Origin: JBPRGG01 sp051418075 | GTDB taxonomy: Bacteria; Bacteroidota; Bacteroidia; Cytophagales; Cyclobacteriaceae | Direction: 5' to 3' | NCBI GenBank assembly: GCA_051418075.1 | Contig: JBPRGG010000127.1 | Location: 1 to 64,000, forward strand | DNA length: 64,000 bases | Shown: positions 36,577-45,193 of the stretch, piece by piece | How positions within the stretch are numbered: the stretch's first letter is position 1 | How the letters are laid out: every line of letters starts with the position of its first letter | The notes under the pieces: model-generated | Databases searched by the model: none | Seen by the model: only the letters and a program-made list of their open reading frames with translations | Told to the model about the DNA's origin: nothing | Program-made: the position numbers and the translations under genes

Positions 36577-37965
36577 ATGCATAAATATATTTTAATATTA
36601 CTTTTATTTATAGGTCTGTCTTGCAAAACCATGAAAGATGAAAATGGGCAGGAGTTGGAATATCCGGCCACTCATGATTTCTCTCTTGACTCTTTGCAGT
36701 ATCATACCTTTTTATATTTCTGGCAGGAAGCAGATCCTAATACCGGTCTGATTCCTGACCGCTCACCTACCGAGTCATTTTCCAGTATTGCAGCTACCGG
36801 ATTTGGCCTGACAGCTTATTTGGTTGGGGTAGACAATGCCTACATCGACCGTGAGAAAGCAGCTGATCGTATTCATAAAACCCTTAAATTTCTTTGGGAA
36901 GCCCCACAGGATGAACGGGAATCACAAGTTGCTGGGTACAAAGGATTTTTCTACCACTTCCTGGACATGCAGACCGGATACAGATTTGAACAAGTGGAAT
37001 TATCAACCATTGATACAGGTTTGCTTATGGCCGGAATTTTAACTTGCCGGGATTATTTTGATCAGGATCAGCCAATAGATCAGCAGATACGGGCTTATGC
37101 TGACTCTCTTTACCGTAGAGTTGAATGGAACTGGCCCATGCAAAGCAATGGCCTGATGAGTATGGGCTGGCATCCGGAATCTGGTTTTATAGAAAGTTAC
37201 TGGTCTGGTTATAATGAAGCCATGATACTGTTGATCTTAGCCCTGGGATCACCCACCCATCCCATTTCAAAGGACTCCTGGAATCATTGGACCGATAATT
37301 ATCTATGGGAAGACTTCTATGGCTATGAACAAGTGAATTTTCCACCATTGTTTGGCCATCAATATTCTCAAATGTATATTGACTTTCGGGAAATACAGGA
37401 TGAATACATGCGTCAAAAGGGATTAGATTATTTTATTAACTCCCGGCGGGCTACTTTAAGTCAACAAGCTTATTGTATAGATAACCCAGGCAATTTCAAG
37501 GGGTATGGAGAAAACATTTGGGGATTAACGGCTTGTGATGGTCCGGCTAATCGAGGAGTAGGAGATACCATCATGTATCATACTTATTGGGCCCGGGGGG
37601 CAGCCGCTAATTATATTAACGACGATGGCACTATTGCACCAACTGCAGCCGGCGGATCCATTCCTTTTGCCCCAGAAGCCTGCGTTAAAGCACTGGAATA
37701 TATGTATGATCAATTTGGATCACGTCTATATGGTAAATATGGGTTTAAAGATGCTTTTAACTTGAGCTATCCGGTTAAGGGAGGAAATGGCTGGTTTAAT
37801 CAGGATTATCTGGGTATAGATCAGGGGCCTATTATTATTCAAATTCAAAATTACCGGAATGAAATGATCTGGGATTTAACCAAAAGGAATGAATATATAA
37901 TAAAAGGATTGAAACAAGCAGGTTTTTCAGGTGGATGGTTGGAAAAGCTGGCAAATACTTACTGA
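36577..37965 (+). CDS. Glucoamylase-family / GH144-like lipoprotein
   Basis: 462 residues from the ATG at 36577, which follows AGGAAAGG and gives the lipoprotein signal MHKYILILLLFIGLSC; the longer frame from 36514 is rejected. The mature protein has HTFLYFWQEADPNTGLIPDR, SSIAATGFGLTAYLVG, FYHFLDMQTGYR, STIDTGLLMAGIL, YWSGYNEAMIL and WGLTACDGP, the ordered blocks of the alpha/alpha-barrel glucoamylase family (PF10091), which includes GH144 endo-beta-1,2-glucanases. Probably a surface glycan hydrolase; specificity not determined by motifs alone. Confidence 0.87.
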   Translation: MHKYILILLLFIGLSCKTMKDENGQELEYPATHDFSLDSLQYHTFLYFWQEADPNTGLIPDRSPTESFSSIAATGFGLTAYLVGVDNAYIDREKAADRIHKTLKFLWEAPQDERESQVAGYKGFFYHFLDMQTGYRFEQVELSTIDTGLLMAGILTCRDYFDQDQPIDQQIRAYADSLYRRVEWNWPMQSNGLMSMGWHPESGFIESYWSGYNEAMILLILALGSPTHPISKDSWNHWTDNYLWEDFYGYEQVNFPPLFGHQYSQMYIDFREIQDEYMRQKGLDYFINSRRATLSQQAYCIDNPGNFKGYGENIWGLTACDGPANRGVGDTIMYHTYWARGAAANYINDDGTIAPTAAGGSIPFAPEACVKALEYMYDQFGSRLYGKYGFKDAFNLSYPVKGGNGWFNQDYLGIDQGPIIIQIQNYRNEMIWDLTKRNEYIIKGLKQAGFSGGWLEKLANTY

Positions 37966-38074
37966 AGTGTCTCCTACCTATGATATGGATGTCAAAGTAT
38001 GCCAGGAGAGATCAGTCTTAATTAGGTAGTTGGTTGCAATATAAAGCAAGACCTTTCCCATATAATCAGATATG

Positions 38075-38195
38075 TCACTTATTATACAATGACAGTCTGC
38101 TGTCCGGAGATGTGTAGAACTTAATCATACCTACAATAATGCCCACCATACAGAAAATCACATAAGTAGGTGCTTTAATTTCCTCAGGTAATCCC
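38075..38195 (-). other. Short coding-like remnant after mgtE
   Basis: In a different frame from mgtE and overlapping its last codons, the minus strand reads WFLYWGLPEEIKAPTYVIF, then a hydrophobic MVGIIVGMIKFYTS, then SRLSLYNK and a TGA at 38075. It has no start codon before its internal ATG. It may be a lost C-terminal extension or the end of a former small membrane-protein gene. Confidence 0.3.
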
Positions 38196-39521
38196 CAATA
38201 CAGAAACCATGATTGTTGCTAAACCTAAAAAGCTTAGGAAGCCACAAATATCAGTGACAGTGGTTAATATAATAGAAGAAGAGGTGGCGGGGTCCTGACC
38301 CAGGGCTTTCAATATGACAGGGATCACTGCGCCTGAAAAACCGGCAATCATCATGGAGATGATCATTGAGGTGCCAATCACCAGGGAAATTCCGATTGAT
38401 GAAGCCCAGATGTAGACAATGATGGAGGTGACCAGGGCTACCACCACGCCATTTACAAAACCCACCATTAATTCCTTTCGGGCTACTCTAAACCATTGAG
38501 AAATTCTGATTTCTCTTAAAGCCAACCCTCTCATAGTAACTGCCAGGGCCTGAGAACCTGTATTGCCTGATTGACCAGCTACTACTGGTAAGAATACAGC
38601 CAATATGGTTATTTTGGCAATAGTATCTTCAAATAATCCTACGATCATAGAGGCCAGAAAAGCTGTGGCTAAATTAACATGCAGCCAGGGCAGCCGGCTT
38701 TTGACTGCTACAGAAATTTTAGATAAAGCCTGCTCTTCTCTGCTGGCCCCAAACATGGCCTGTATGTCCTCAGTAACTTCCTGCTTGGTAGCATTGATCA
38801 GTGCCTCATTTCTGATCACTCCTATTAATCGGCTATTTACATCAGTAACAGGGATCTGAAAGAAGTTCCCTTTTTCCATAATATCCACCACTTCTTCCCG
38901 GGAGGCATAAACATTCACCGGATAAGTAGGCTGAATCAGTTTTTGCACCTGATGTTCAGGTAATGACAGGGCAATTAACTGCAAGGATAATTCACCCAAT
39001 AAGGTACCAGCTTCATCAATGATGTATACACTGGTAATTCTTCTGTCTTGCAACTTTCGCAATCGCCTTAAGACATCCTGAATTGTATTTTCCGGATAAA
39101 ATGAAGTAACCTCTGTTTCCATCAGGTATCCGGCAGAATCTGGTTTGTAAGTCATAAATTCTTTCAACTCCCTTGAAAGCAGTGTGGGTAATAAGGCTAA
39201 TTTCTTGAATGCTTCTTCCTGATCCAAACGGGATAGCCAGCGAGCACCCAAATGAGAATCAATCCTGGTAAAAAGGTCAATAAATAATTGCTCATTCATT
39301 TTTTGCATAACTTCTACCGCAGAATCCGGATTCAAACGGGCAAATATTTCTTTGGCCGTGGACGGAGGCAATGACTTCAGGTAATGCAGAATTTTTTCCA
39401 CAGGAAACGCATCTACGGTGAGTGCGGCCTCTCTGGGAAACAATTCAAAATAGCTGTTGATTAGGTTTTGATTTACTTGAGCCGAAGTCTCTTTCATTTT
39501 TTCAGGAGTTATTTTAATCAA
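38184..39521 (-). CDS. mgtE: Magnesium transporter MgtE
   Basis: 445 residues: N-terminal MgtE_N helical domain (to about 130), paired CBS domains (about 140-255, with YLMETEVTSFYPENTIQDVL), and five membrane helices with the ion-pathway signature PVVAGQSGNTGSQALAVTMR. Imports Mg2+ (or Co2+) and is gated by the CBS/N domains. The start overlaps the end of the preceding N-CBS gene by eight bases, so expression is coupled. Confidence 0.95.
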   Translation of the reverse strand: MIKITPEKMKETSAQVNQNLINSYFELFPREAALTVDAFPVEKILHYLKSLPPSTAKEIFARLNPDSAVEVMQKMNEQLFIDLFTRIDSHLGARWLSRLDQEEAFKKLALLPTLLSRELKEFMTYKPDSAGYLMETEVTSFYPENTIQDVLRRLRKLQDRRITSVYIIDEAGTLLGELSLQLIALSLPEHQVQKLIQPTYPVNVYASREEVVDIMEKGNFFQIPVTDVNSRLIGVIRNEALINATKQEVTEDIQAMFGASREEQALSKISVAVKSRLPWLHVNLATAFLASMIVGLFEDTIAKITILAVFLPVVAGQSGNTGSQALAVTMRGLALREIRISQWFRVARKELMVGFVNGVVVALVTSIIVYIWASSIGISLVIGTSMIISMMIAGFSGAVIPVILKALGQDPATSSSIILTTVTDICGFLSFLGLATIMVSVLGIT

Positions 39522-40326
39522 ACTTTCCAGTGCTTTGAAGTAAAGCGGTCAATCCTATCCGGTACAATTCTCCCAATGCACTTCCTGTTTCTATTATCTG
39601 TTGGTTAAATTCATGGTCTCTTCTCAAACTGGTTTTTTTGATGTCTTCCAAATGTAAAGATCCGATCAGTATTCCGGCAGCATCCACTACCGGGATTGCT
39701 TTATAATCCAACCAGAACAGATGGTTTATGACTGATTGAATGGGCTCATCTGCCATAAATTTAGGGGTTTTGGTTTCCATTACTGTATAAACCGGATCAT
39801 GTTCGTCAGCCATAATTAACTGATGTAGTTTAAGGATGCCGCTGAGTTTTCCGGTTTTGTCAGTAATATATATCTCCGGTGAGACTAGTTTTCTTTCTTT
39901 TTTGAGCATTATTTCTGCTTCCCGAATAGTGATTTGCTGAGGTATAGTAAATACCTTAAGCTTCATAAAGGCCCCAACGGTGTTTGTAGAAAACTGTAAC
40001 TTTTGCCGGATCTTTTGGCCCAGTTCCGGAGATATTTTTTTTAAAACTTTATGACGAAACTTTTTATCTGTTTGTCTGATAATTAGTTCAAGTAATTGAA
40101 ATTCCAGTTTTTCTAACAAGGCCAGGGCCAAATCAAAATCTATTAATTCAATGCACTTGGCCGCCCTGTAACTGTTCATGTGAGAAATGATCTTTAAAGT
40201 AATCTCCGGGGATGTATTCTGTATAAATGCAGCAATTTGGGAATATGATGACTTTTCCAGAATGCCTACAGCTTCAGGAGTATGCAGTTCTATAAATCTT
40301 TCAATGATGGTCTGGTCGGTATCCAC
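39514..40326 (-). CDS. Stand-alone MgtE-N/CBS domain protein
   Basis: 270 residues with no membrane helix. The first 130 residues are the helical MgtE_N type (TPEAVGILEKSSYSQIAAFI; SYRAAKCIELIDFDLALALL), followed by paired CBS domains (FMKLKVFTIPQQITIREAE; VIMETK-like region; KAIPVVDAAGILIGSLHLED). It equals the cytosolic half of MgtE without the channel. It is encoded between an MscS-like channel and the full MgtE; the spacing is 4 bases on one side and an 8-base overlap on the other. It may be a regulatory subunit of the transporter. Confidence 0.85.
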   Translation of the reverse strand: MDTDQTIIERFIELHTPEAVGILEKSSYSQIAAFIQNTSPEITLKIISHMNSYRAAKCIELIDFDLALALLEKLEFQLLELIIRQTDKKFRHKVLKKISPELGQKIRQKLQFSTNTVGAFMKLKVFTIPQQITIREAEIMLKKERKLVSPEIYITDKTGKLSGILKLHQLIMADEHDPVYTVMETKTPKFMADEPIQSVINHLFWLDYKAIPVVDAAGILIGSLHLEDIKKTSLRRDHEFNQQIIETGSALGELYRIGLTALLQSTGKFD

Positions 40327-40330
40327 TGGT

Positions 40331-41146
40331 TTATTCTTTTAATAAGATTGATTGGTTTTCATTAAATACTTTGGCCGGAATGGTTACCTGACCTTCCTCT
40401 GTGTCCAAAAGAACGGAGGTTGGATCAATTCTGGCAATTCTTCCCCTGGTTGAGCCAATTTGGACCTGATCACCAACCCGATACATTTTTCTGACATAAA
40501 AAGCAGCTAAAATATTCGTCACTACAGTGCGCGCTCCTAACCCAAAAGCCAGGGCGGCACCAAATAGCAGGGCTGCTATAACGATATTTACAAGGGTAAT
40601 TAAAAAAGAGATTTCGATGCCAATTTGGTCTACAGCTATAATAATAGCAGTAAAAACCACCAGTAATTGAGCAATTCTACCCAGGGTGTTACCATAAGAA
40701 AGTCCAACCTTTTTACTTACAGAACTGATGATGCCAGCCAGGATCTTTCCTACAAATATAGCTACTACAATTATTAATATGGCAGCTAAAATATTGGGAG
40801 AATATTGAAGAATACTTTCCATCCAATCTTTAATGATCGATAGACCCAGAATATCAGTGATCAAAATAAAAAAGGACAAAAAAATCAGCCAGAAAAAGAC
40901 ATTCCCAATGAAATTAGCTGGTCGTTGAAGGTTGATTTGTAGTGCATTGGATTTAAACCATATCTGAATCAGCCTGTTTAAATAACCCATTAATTTGATT
41001 ACCAGGAATTTCACCAGTTTTCCCAGCAAATATCCTATGCCTAATATTAAAACAGACAGCAATAATTTAGGAATAAACTGTAAAACTTCGTCTCCAAAGC
41101 TGGTTATCATGCTTTTCAGTTGGTCAACTAAATTATTTATATCCAT
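40331..41146 (-). CDS. MscS-like mechanosensitive channel family protein
   Basis: 271 residues with four or so membrane helices: TM-helix-repeat-type segments (LLLSVLILGIGYLLGKLVKF; VFFWLIFLSFFILITDILGL; NILAAILIIVVAIFVGKIL) and the pore helix ALLFGAALAFGLGARTVVTN, then a short beta domain (MYRVGDQVQIGSTRGRI) that ends soon after. The MscS C-terminal cage is absent. First gene of the operon with the two MgtE-type genes, suggesting a role in ion or osmotic balance. Confidence 0.85.
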   Translation of the reverse strand: MDINNLVDQLKSMITSFGDEVLQFIPKLLLSVLILGIGYLLGKLVKFLVIKLMGYLNRLIQIWFKSNALQINLQRPANFIGNVFFWLIFLSFFILITDILGLSIIKDWMESILQYSPNILAAILIIVVAIFVGKILAGIISSVSKKVGLSYGNTLGRIAQLLVVFTAIIIAVDQIGIEISFLITLVNIVIAALLFGAALAFGLGARTVVTNILAAFYVRKMYRVGDQVQIGSTRGRIARIDPTSVLLDTEEGQVTIPAKVFNENQSILLKE

Positions 41147-41509
41147 TTGAGACTTTTATAAATGCAAATGCCGATTCATTCGAATTGAAATTAACAAAAC
41201 TTAATCTTAATTTATCTTATCATTAGGTTTAAAAAAGTCAATACACTTAGATTCAAGAACTAAGAGCTTCAGATAAAATAATAAGACACTGTTATGTATT
41301 CAATACTTTTATCTTTATAGTGATATCAGACTTCAAATTATCTGCTTCTTCTTCAACTCAGGGATTTCATCATTGTTTTTTTACTTTGACAACCACAAAC
41401 TGTAATAAACCATTAATAATCATCATTTTATTACATAGACTTGGTTAAAATGATTTAGATTTTCATATTTATATTCTAAAATTTATTAGCTGTATCTGAC
41501 GTTAACAAA
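41147..41509. other. Divergent intergenic region
   Basis: 363 AT-rich bases between the leftward MscS/MgtE operon and the rightward metal-handling genes. No RNA, operator or coding frame was recognised. Confidence 0.4.
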
Positions 41510-41941
41510 TTGAAAACAACAATGCAGGCTTTAGCATCCATATCGACCGCTTTGATCTACTTAGTTCTATCCATTGGAATTAACCTAAACCTGCATTATT
41601 GTGAAAATAAGATCAAAGATGTACATCTTGAGTTTAGAGCTCAAAATAATATATTAAATTATTGCCATCAGGAAGGCCAAACTGATTGTTGTGTAACTCA
41701 TCAGGAAAATAAAGAGGAGGAATGTACCGATTGTTGCACTTTTATACATAAAATTTACAGGCTAAAGGATGAACAAAATACAGATTATAAAAAATCCTTT
41801 CTATCCCCTTTATATCAAGAATTACAGGAATTTAAAAGGTTTGTACCGAAGGAAATATTCATACAACCCTTGGTGCTTTTTCAGATACCTGCAGGAAAAT
41901 CCGTCTATTTGCTAAACTGCGCCTTCATTTACTACGGATAA
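41510..41941 (+). CDS. HYC_CC-type small exported protein
   Basis: 143 residues (TTG start at 41510; the ATG at 41522 is an alternative). A hydrophobic N-terminus (IYLVLSIGINLNL) is followed at once by HYC, then by CVTHQ preceded by DCC, and CTDCCTF. The HYC...CC...CC spacing marks a Bacteroidota family found beside TonB receptors and metal-associated proteins. Cys and His suggest metal binding. Next come an HMA-domain protein and a TonB receptor. Confidence 0.72.
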   Translation: MKTTMQALASISTALIYLVLSIGINLNLHYCENKIKDVHLEFRAQNNILNYCHQEGQTDCCVTHQENKEEECTDCCTFIHKIYRLKDEQNTDYKKSFLSPLYQELQEFKRFVPKEIFIQPLVLFQIPAGKSVYLLNCAFIYYG

Positions 41942-41972
41942 TTACCAGTTTATTTCAAGATAAAGGAAGCTG

Positions 41973-42010
41973 AAGGACTGCTCTATCAGTGGAAAATCAG
42001 TTCCTTTTTT
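41973..42010 (+). terminator. Possible hairpin (attenuator-like) between HYC_CC and HMA genes
   Basis: AAGGACTG and CAGTTCCTT pair with one bulged base over a 16-base loop and are followed by T6, inside the 119-base gap. It could partly terminate the first gene's transcript. Confidence 0.5.
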
Positions 42011-42060
42011 AACAAATCTTAGGTTCAATCTTATTTATCTATCACAATAATTCAGAAAAA

Positions 42061-42426
42061 ATGAAATCAATATATATGATGCTATTGGCTGTTTTTATGC
42101 TTTCCTCTTTTGTCAGCCCTGCTAATGCCCAGCAGAAAATCAAAGGTAAACTTACTGAATCAACATTTGAAGTAAAAGGTGTATGCAAGATGTGCAAGGA
42201 AAGGATAGAGGATGCCGCCATTTATACCAAAGGGGTGAAATATGCCCAGTGGGATCAGGAAACCCAGAAATTACAAGTAGTATTTAAACCTGCTAAGGTT
42301 TCGGAGGAAACCATTCATCAAAATATTGCCAAGGCTGGTCATACCACCAACAAAGTGGAAGCCACTGCCCAGGCATACCAGCAATTACCGGCCTGTTGCA
42401 AATACCTGGAGGTTGATTCTCATTAG
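42061..42426 (+). CDS. Heavy-metal-associated (HMA) domain protein, exported
   Basis: 121 residues with a signal peptide (cleavage near ANAQ/Q). The HMA domain reads STFEVKGVCKMCKERIEDAA with the metal-binding pair Cys42 and Cys45, and the typical QKLQVVFKPAKVSEETIH strand-helix end; two further Cys (PACC) close the protein. It should bind Cu(I) or another soft metal in the periplasm. The stop is one base before the ATG of the TonB receptor, so the two are coupled. Confidence 0.9.
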   Translation: MKSIYMMLLAVFMLSSFVSPANAQQKIKGKLTESTFEVKGVCKMCKERIEDAAIYTKGVKYAQWDQETQKLQVVFKPAKVSEETIHQNIAKAGHTTNKVEATAQAYQQLPACCKYLEVDSH

Positions 42427-42427
42427 G

Positions 42428-44665
42428 ATGTTGAAAGCAGTAATATTCCTTGTGAGCATTTTTGTGCTACCCGTTTCCCTTCTTTACGGACAAACCCTGA
42501 AAGGCAGGGTAGTAGAACAGGTGCATGTCCATCAACAGCATGATGATGTCCATCATGTTCCGTTGATGGGGGTAAATTTATATTGGTCGGGTACCACAAT
42601 AGGCACCAGTACAGATAGTCTGGGGCTGTTTGAATTAAAGAAAATTCCTGATGTTAATCAGTTGGTGGTGCAATATGTGGGTTATGAAACGGATACCTTA
42701 TTGATTGGAGATCAACAGGAAATTGAGCTCTCTCTTTCTCAGGGACATACCCTGGAGGAGGTTACCATCACTTTCAGAGAAAAAAGCATTTCCCTGGATC
42801 CGCTTAACCCCTTAAATACCCATACCATGAATGAAGACGAGCTTTTTAAAGCGGCTTGTTGTAATTTGTCAGAGAGTTTTGAGACTAATCCATCCATTGA
42901 TGTATCTTTTACCGATGCTGTTACCGGTAGCAGGCAGATTCAAATGCTGGGGCTGGCCGGGATTTACAGTATGATCACTGTAGAAAATATGCCGATGGTG
43001 AGGGGACTGGCTTCCATTGATGGGCTGACTTATATTCCCGGCACCTGGATGCAATCTATTCAGGTGACTAAGGGTACTGGTTCAGTAGCAAATGGTTATG
43101 AGAGCATTACTGGTCAGATTAATGCAGAATTGAAAAAACCTGTGGGTAAAGAACCTGAAAAGTTATTTGCCAATTTATATCTGAATGAAAGCGGCAGAAC
43201 TGAATTGAACCTTAACCTATCCGGTCAAGTCAGTGACAAACTTTCCAGTGGCCTTTTATTACACTCGGCAGTAAGGCCCTTTGCCATAGATAGGAATGAA
43301 GATACATTCATGGACAACCCTACCGGGGAAAATCTAATGATCATGAATCGGTGGCAATTCAATTCAAAACAGTGGGAAGCCCAGGTTGGGATCAAAGGGA
43401 TAAGGATCAACCACCAGGCGGGACAATTGGAAAGTGAAGTTGAAAAGGATAGCCAAACCAAACCATATGAAGTTGATTTAGGCACTGACCGGTTGGAACT
43501 TTGGGGGAAGATGGGCTATGTTTTTCCGGAAAAACCATACCAGAGCATTGGATTGCAGGTATCAGGTATATACCATGATCATGATGCTACATTTGGCTTA
43601 AACCAGTATCATGGGCAGGAAAAAGCGTTTTACACCAACCTGATCTTTCAATCAATTATAGGGACATCAGCCCATCAGTATAAAATCGGGTTGAGCTATC
43701 TGACAGATGATTATGATGAGATCTTCAATGATCAGATATTTAATCGTACAGAACATGTACCCGGAGCTTTTCTGGAGTATACTTATAAGTATTTTGAGCA
43801 TTTAACAGTTGTGGGTGGTATCAGGGCAGACTACCACAACTTGTATGGGTTGTTTTTTACTCCCAGACTCCATGCCCGTTATGGAATTGATGAAAAAAGT
43901 ACCATGCGATTATCCCTGGGGAGAGGCTTGCGGGTAGCCAATATCTTTAGTGAAAATTTAGGTATGATGATCAGCGCCAGAAGCCCTGAAATTATCAGGA
44001 CAAACCCGGAAGGAGCATATGGTCTGAACCCGGAGATAGCCTGGAATGGAGGACTGAACTTTACCAGGGAATTTATGATCAACTACAGGGAGGGCTCTTT
44101 TTCTCTTGATTTTTACCGCACCCAATTCAGGCAACAGGTGGTAGTGGACCGTGAAATCGCCAGGGATAAGATCCTTTTTTACAACCTCGAGGGAAAATCA
44201 TTTTCCAATAGTTTTCAGATGGAAGTTAATTATGAGCTGATAAAGCTGCTGGATATGAGGTTGGCTTATCGTTGGTATGATGTCAGAACTACTTTCAATG
44301 ATCAGTTGATGAAAGCGCCTTTAGTGGCCAGTCACAGAGCCTTCCTTAATTTAGCTTATGAAGGACTGAGAACCTGGAATTTTGATTATACATTTCAATG
44401 GACCGGGGCTAAACGGATTCCCGGTTCTGCTGCCGTAGATATGTCAAATTATTCACCGGATTTCACTCTGATGAATGCTCAGATAACTAAAACTCTGGGA
44501 AACCTGGAAGTTTACCTGGGTGTAGAAAACCTGCTTGATTTCAGGCAGGATAATCCCATTATGGGAGCCGAAAATCCATTTTCAGAAGATTTTGACAGTG
44601 CCATGATCTGGGGCCCAGTATTTGGCCGTATGACTTATTTAGGAGCACGATTTAAATTAAATTAA
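42428..44665 (+). CDS. TonB-dependent outer-membrane receptor, metal-linked
   Basis: 745 residues from the ATG at 42428; a longer frame from 42326 lies inside the HMA gene and is rejected. Signal peptide ends LLYGQ; then a carboxypeptidase-regulatory-like domain (TLKGRVVEQVHVH, with HVHQQHDDVHH as a His-rich insert, DSLGLFELKKIP, VQYVGYET), plug (VTKGTGSVANGYESITGQI) and 22-strand-type barrel ending FGRMTYLGARFKLN. The His-rich stretch and the HMA and HYC_CC neighbours suggest uptake or handling of a metal such as copper or zinc. Substrate is inference. Confidence 0.9.
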   Translation: MLKAVIFLVSIFVLPVSLLYGQTLKGRVVEQVHVHQQHDDVHHVPLMGVNLYWSGTTIGTSTDSLGLFELKKIPDVNQLVVQYVGYETDTLLIGDQQEIELSLSQGHTLEEVTITFREKSISLDPLNPLNTHTMNEDELFKAACCNLSESFETNPSIDVSFTDAVTGSRQIQMLGLAGIYSMITVENMPMVRGLASIDGLTYIPGTWMQSIQVTKGTGSVANGYESITGQINAELKKPVGKEPEKLFANLYLNESGRTELNLNLSGQVSDKLSSGLLLHSAVRPFAIDRNEDTFMDNPTGENLMIMNRWQFNSKQWEAQVGIKGIRINHQAGQLESEVEKDSQTKPYEVDLGTDRLELWGKMGYVFPEKPYQSIGLQVSGIYHDHDATFGLNQYHGQEKAFYTNLIFQSIIGTSAHQYKIGLSYLTDDYDEIFNDQIFNRTEHVPGAFLEYTYKYFEHLTVVGGIRADYHNLYGLFFTPRLHARYGIDEKSTMRLSLGRGLRVANIFSENLGMMISARSPEIIRTNPEGAYGLNPEIAWNGGLNFTREFMINYREGSFSLDFYRTQFRQQVVVDREIARDKILFYNLEGKSFSNSFQMEVNYELIKLLDMRLAYRWYDVRTTFNDQLMKAPLVASHRAFLNLAYEGLRTWNFDYTFQWTGAKRIPGSAAVDMSNYSPDFTLMNAQITKTLGNLEVYLGVENLLDFRQDNPIMGAENPFSEDFDSAMIWGPVFGRMTYLGARFKLN

Positions 44666-44697
44666 TTGAATAGCGGTTTGGAAATATCCGGTTATAA

Positions 44698-44730
44698 AAA
44701 GAGGCAATCTTTTACAAGGTTGCCTCTTTA
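44698..44730 (+). terminator. Terminator of the metal operon
   Basis: AAAGAGGCAA and TTGCCTCTTT form a perfect 10-base stem with a 12-base loop, 32 bases after the receptor stop. The A-run before it makes it usable from both strands. Confidence 0.85.
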
Positions 44731-44826
44731 GTATTGTAATCTCCGATTGTTTGATCGGAACCCTGATCTTAGTATTTCTAAAAAAATGGTACTTAAAATG
44801 ATCAGAAAAAATAGTTCCAGATGATA

Positions 44827-45141
44827 TTAATTATTCAAAACCCGTGCCACCTGGTATTTACCCTGTTTGTAGGCCAGAAACTCACTATATTGGGGCAAGT
44901 TTTCTGCATATTGTAGATCATTTCTACATATATATTCTCACAACGACGAAATTCGGGGGCATTTCTGCTGCCTGCTGTCATCCTTTGACATATAATGCCA
45001 GGTATACCAATACCCCCTGATCCCACTGCGTACTGAAGGGTGAGGAAGTGGAAGGGGTGTCACTAAAAGCAGCTTATTTAGAGCAACTTCTGCTATATGA
45101 ATCATGTATTTAAAATTAAATATTAGGATATTTTCAAACAT
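44827..45141 (-). pseudogene. Possible remnant of an unidentified gene
   Basis: One minus-strand frame runs 67 codons (from 45141), meets a TGA at 44940-44938 and continues 36 codons (YICRNDLQYAENLPQYSEF, then FLAYKQGKYQVARVLNN) to a TAA at 44827. The part after the TGA looks protein-like; the first part is less convincing. Family not recognised. Confidence 0.3.
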
Positions 45142-45193
45142 TTGCCTGTCTGATCCACTTTAAGCAGCATAGTTGAATTATTAGAACTTCTTG

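Noticed and set aside
42326..42427. Upstream extension of the TonB receptor frame
   Set aside because: It lies inside the HMA gene in another frame; the signal peptide begins at the ATG at 42428.
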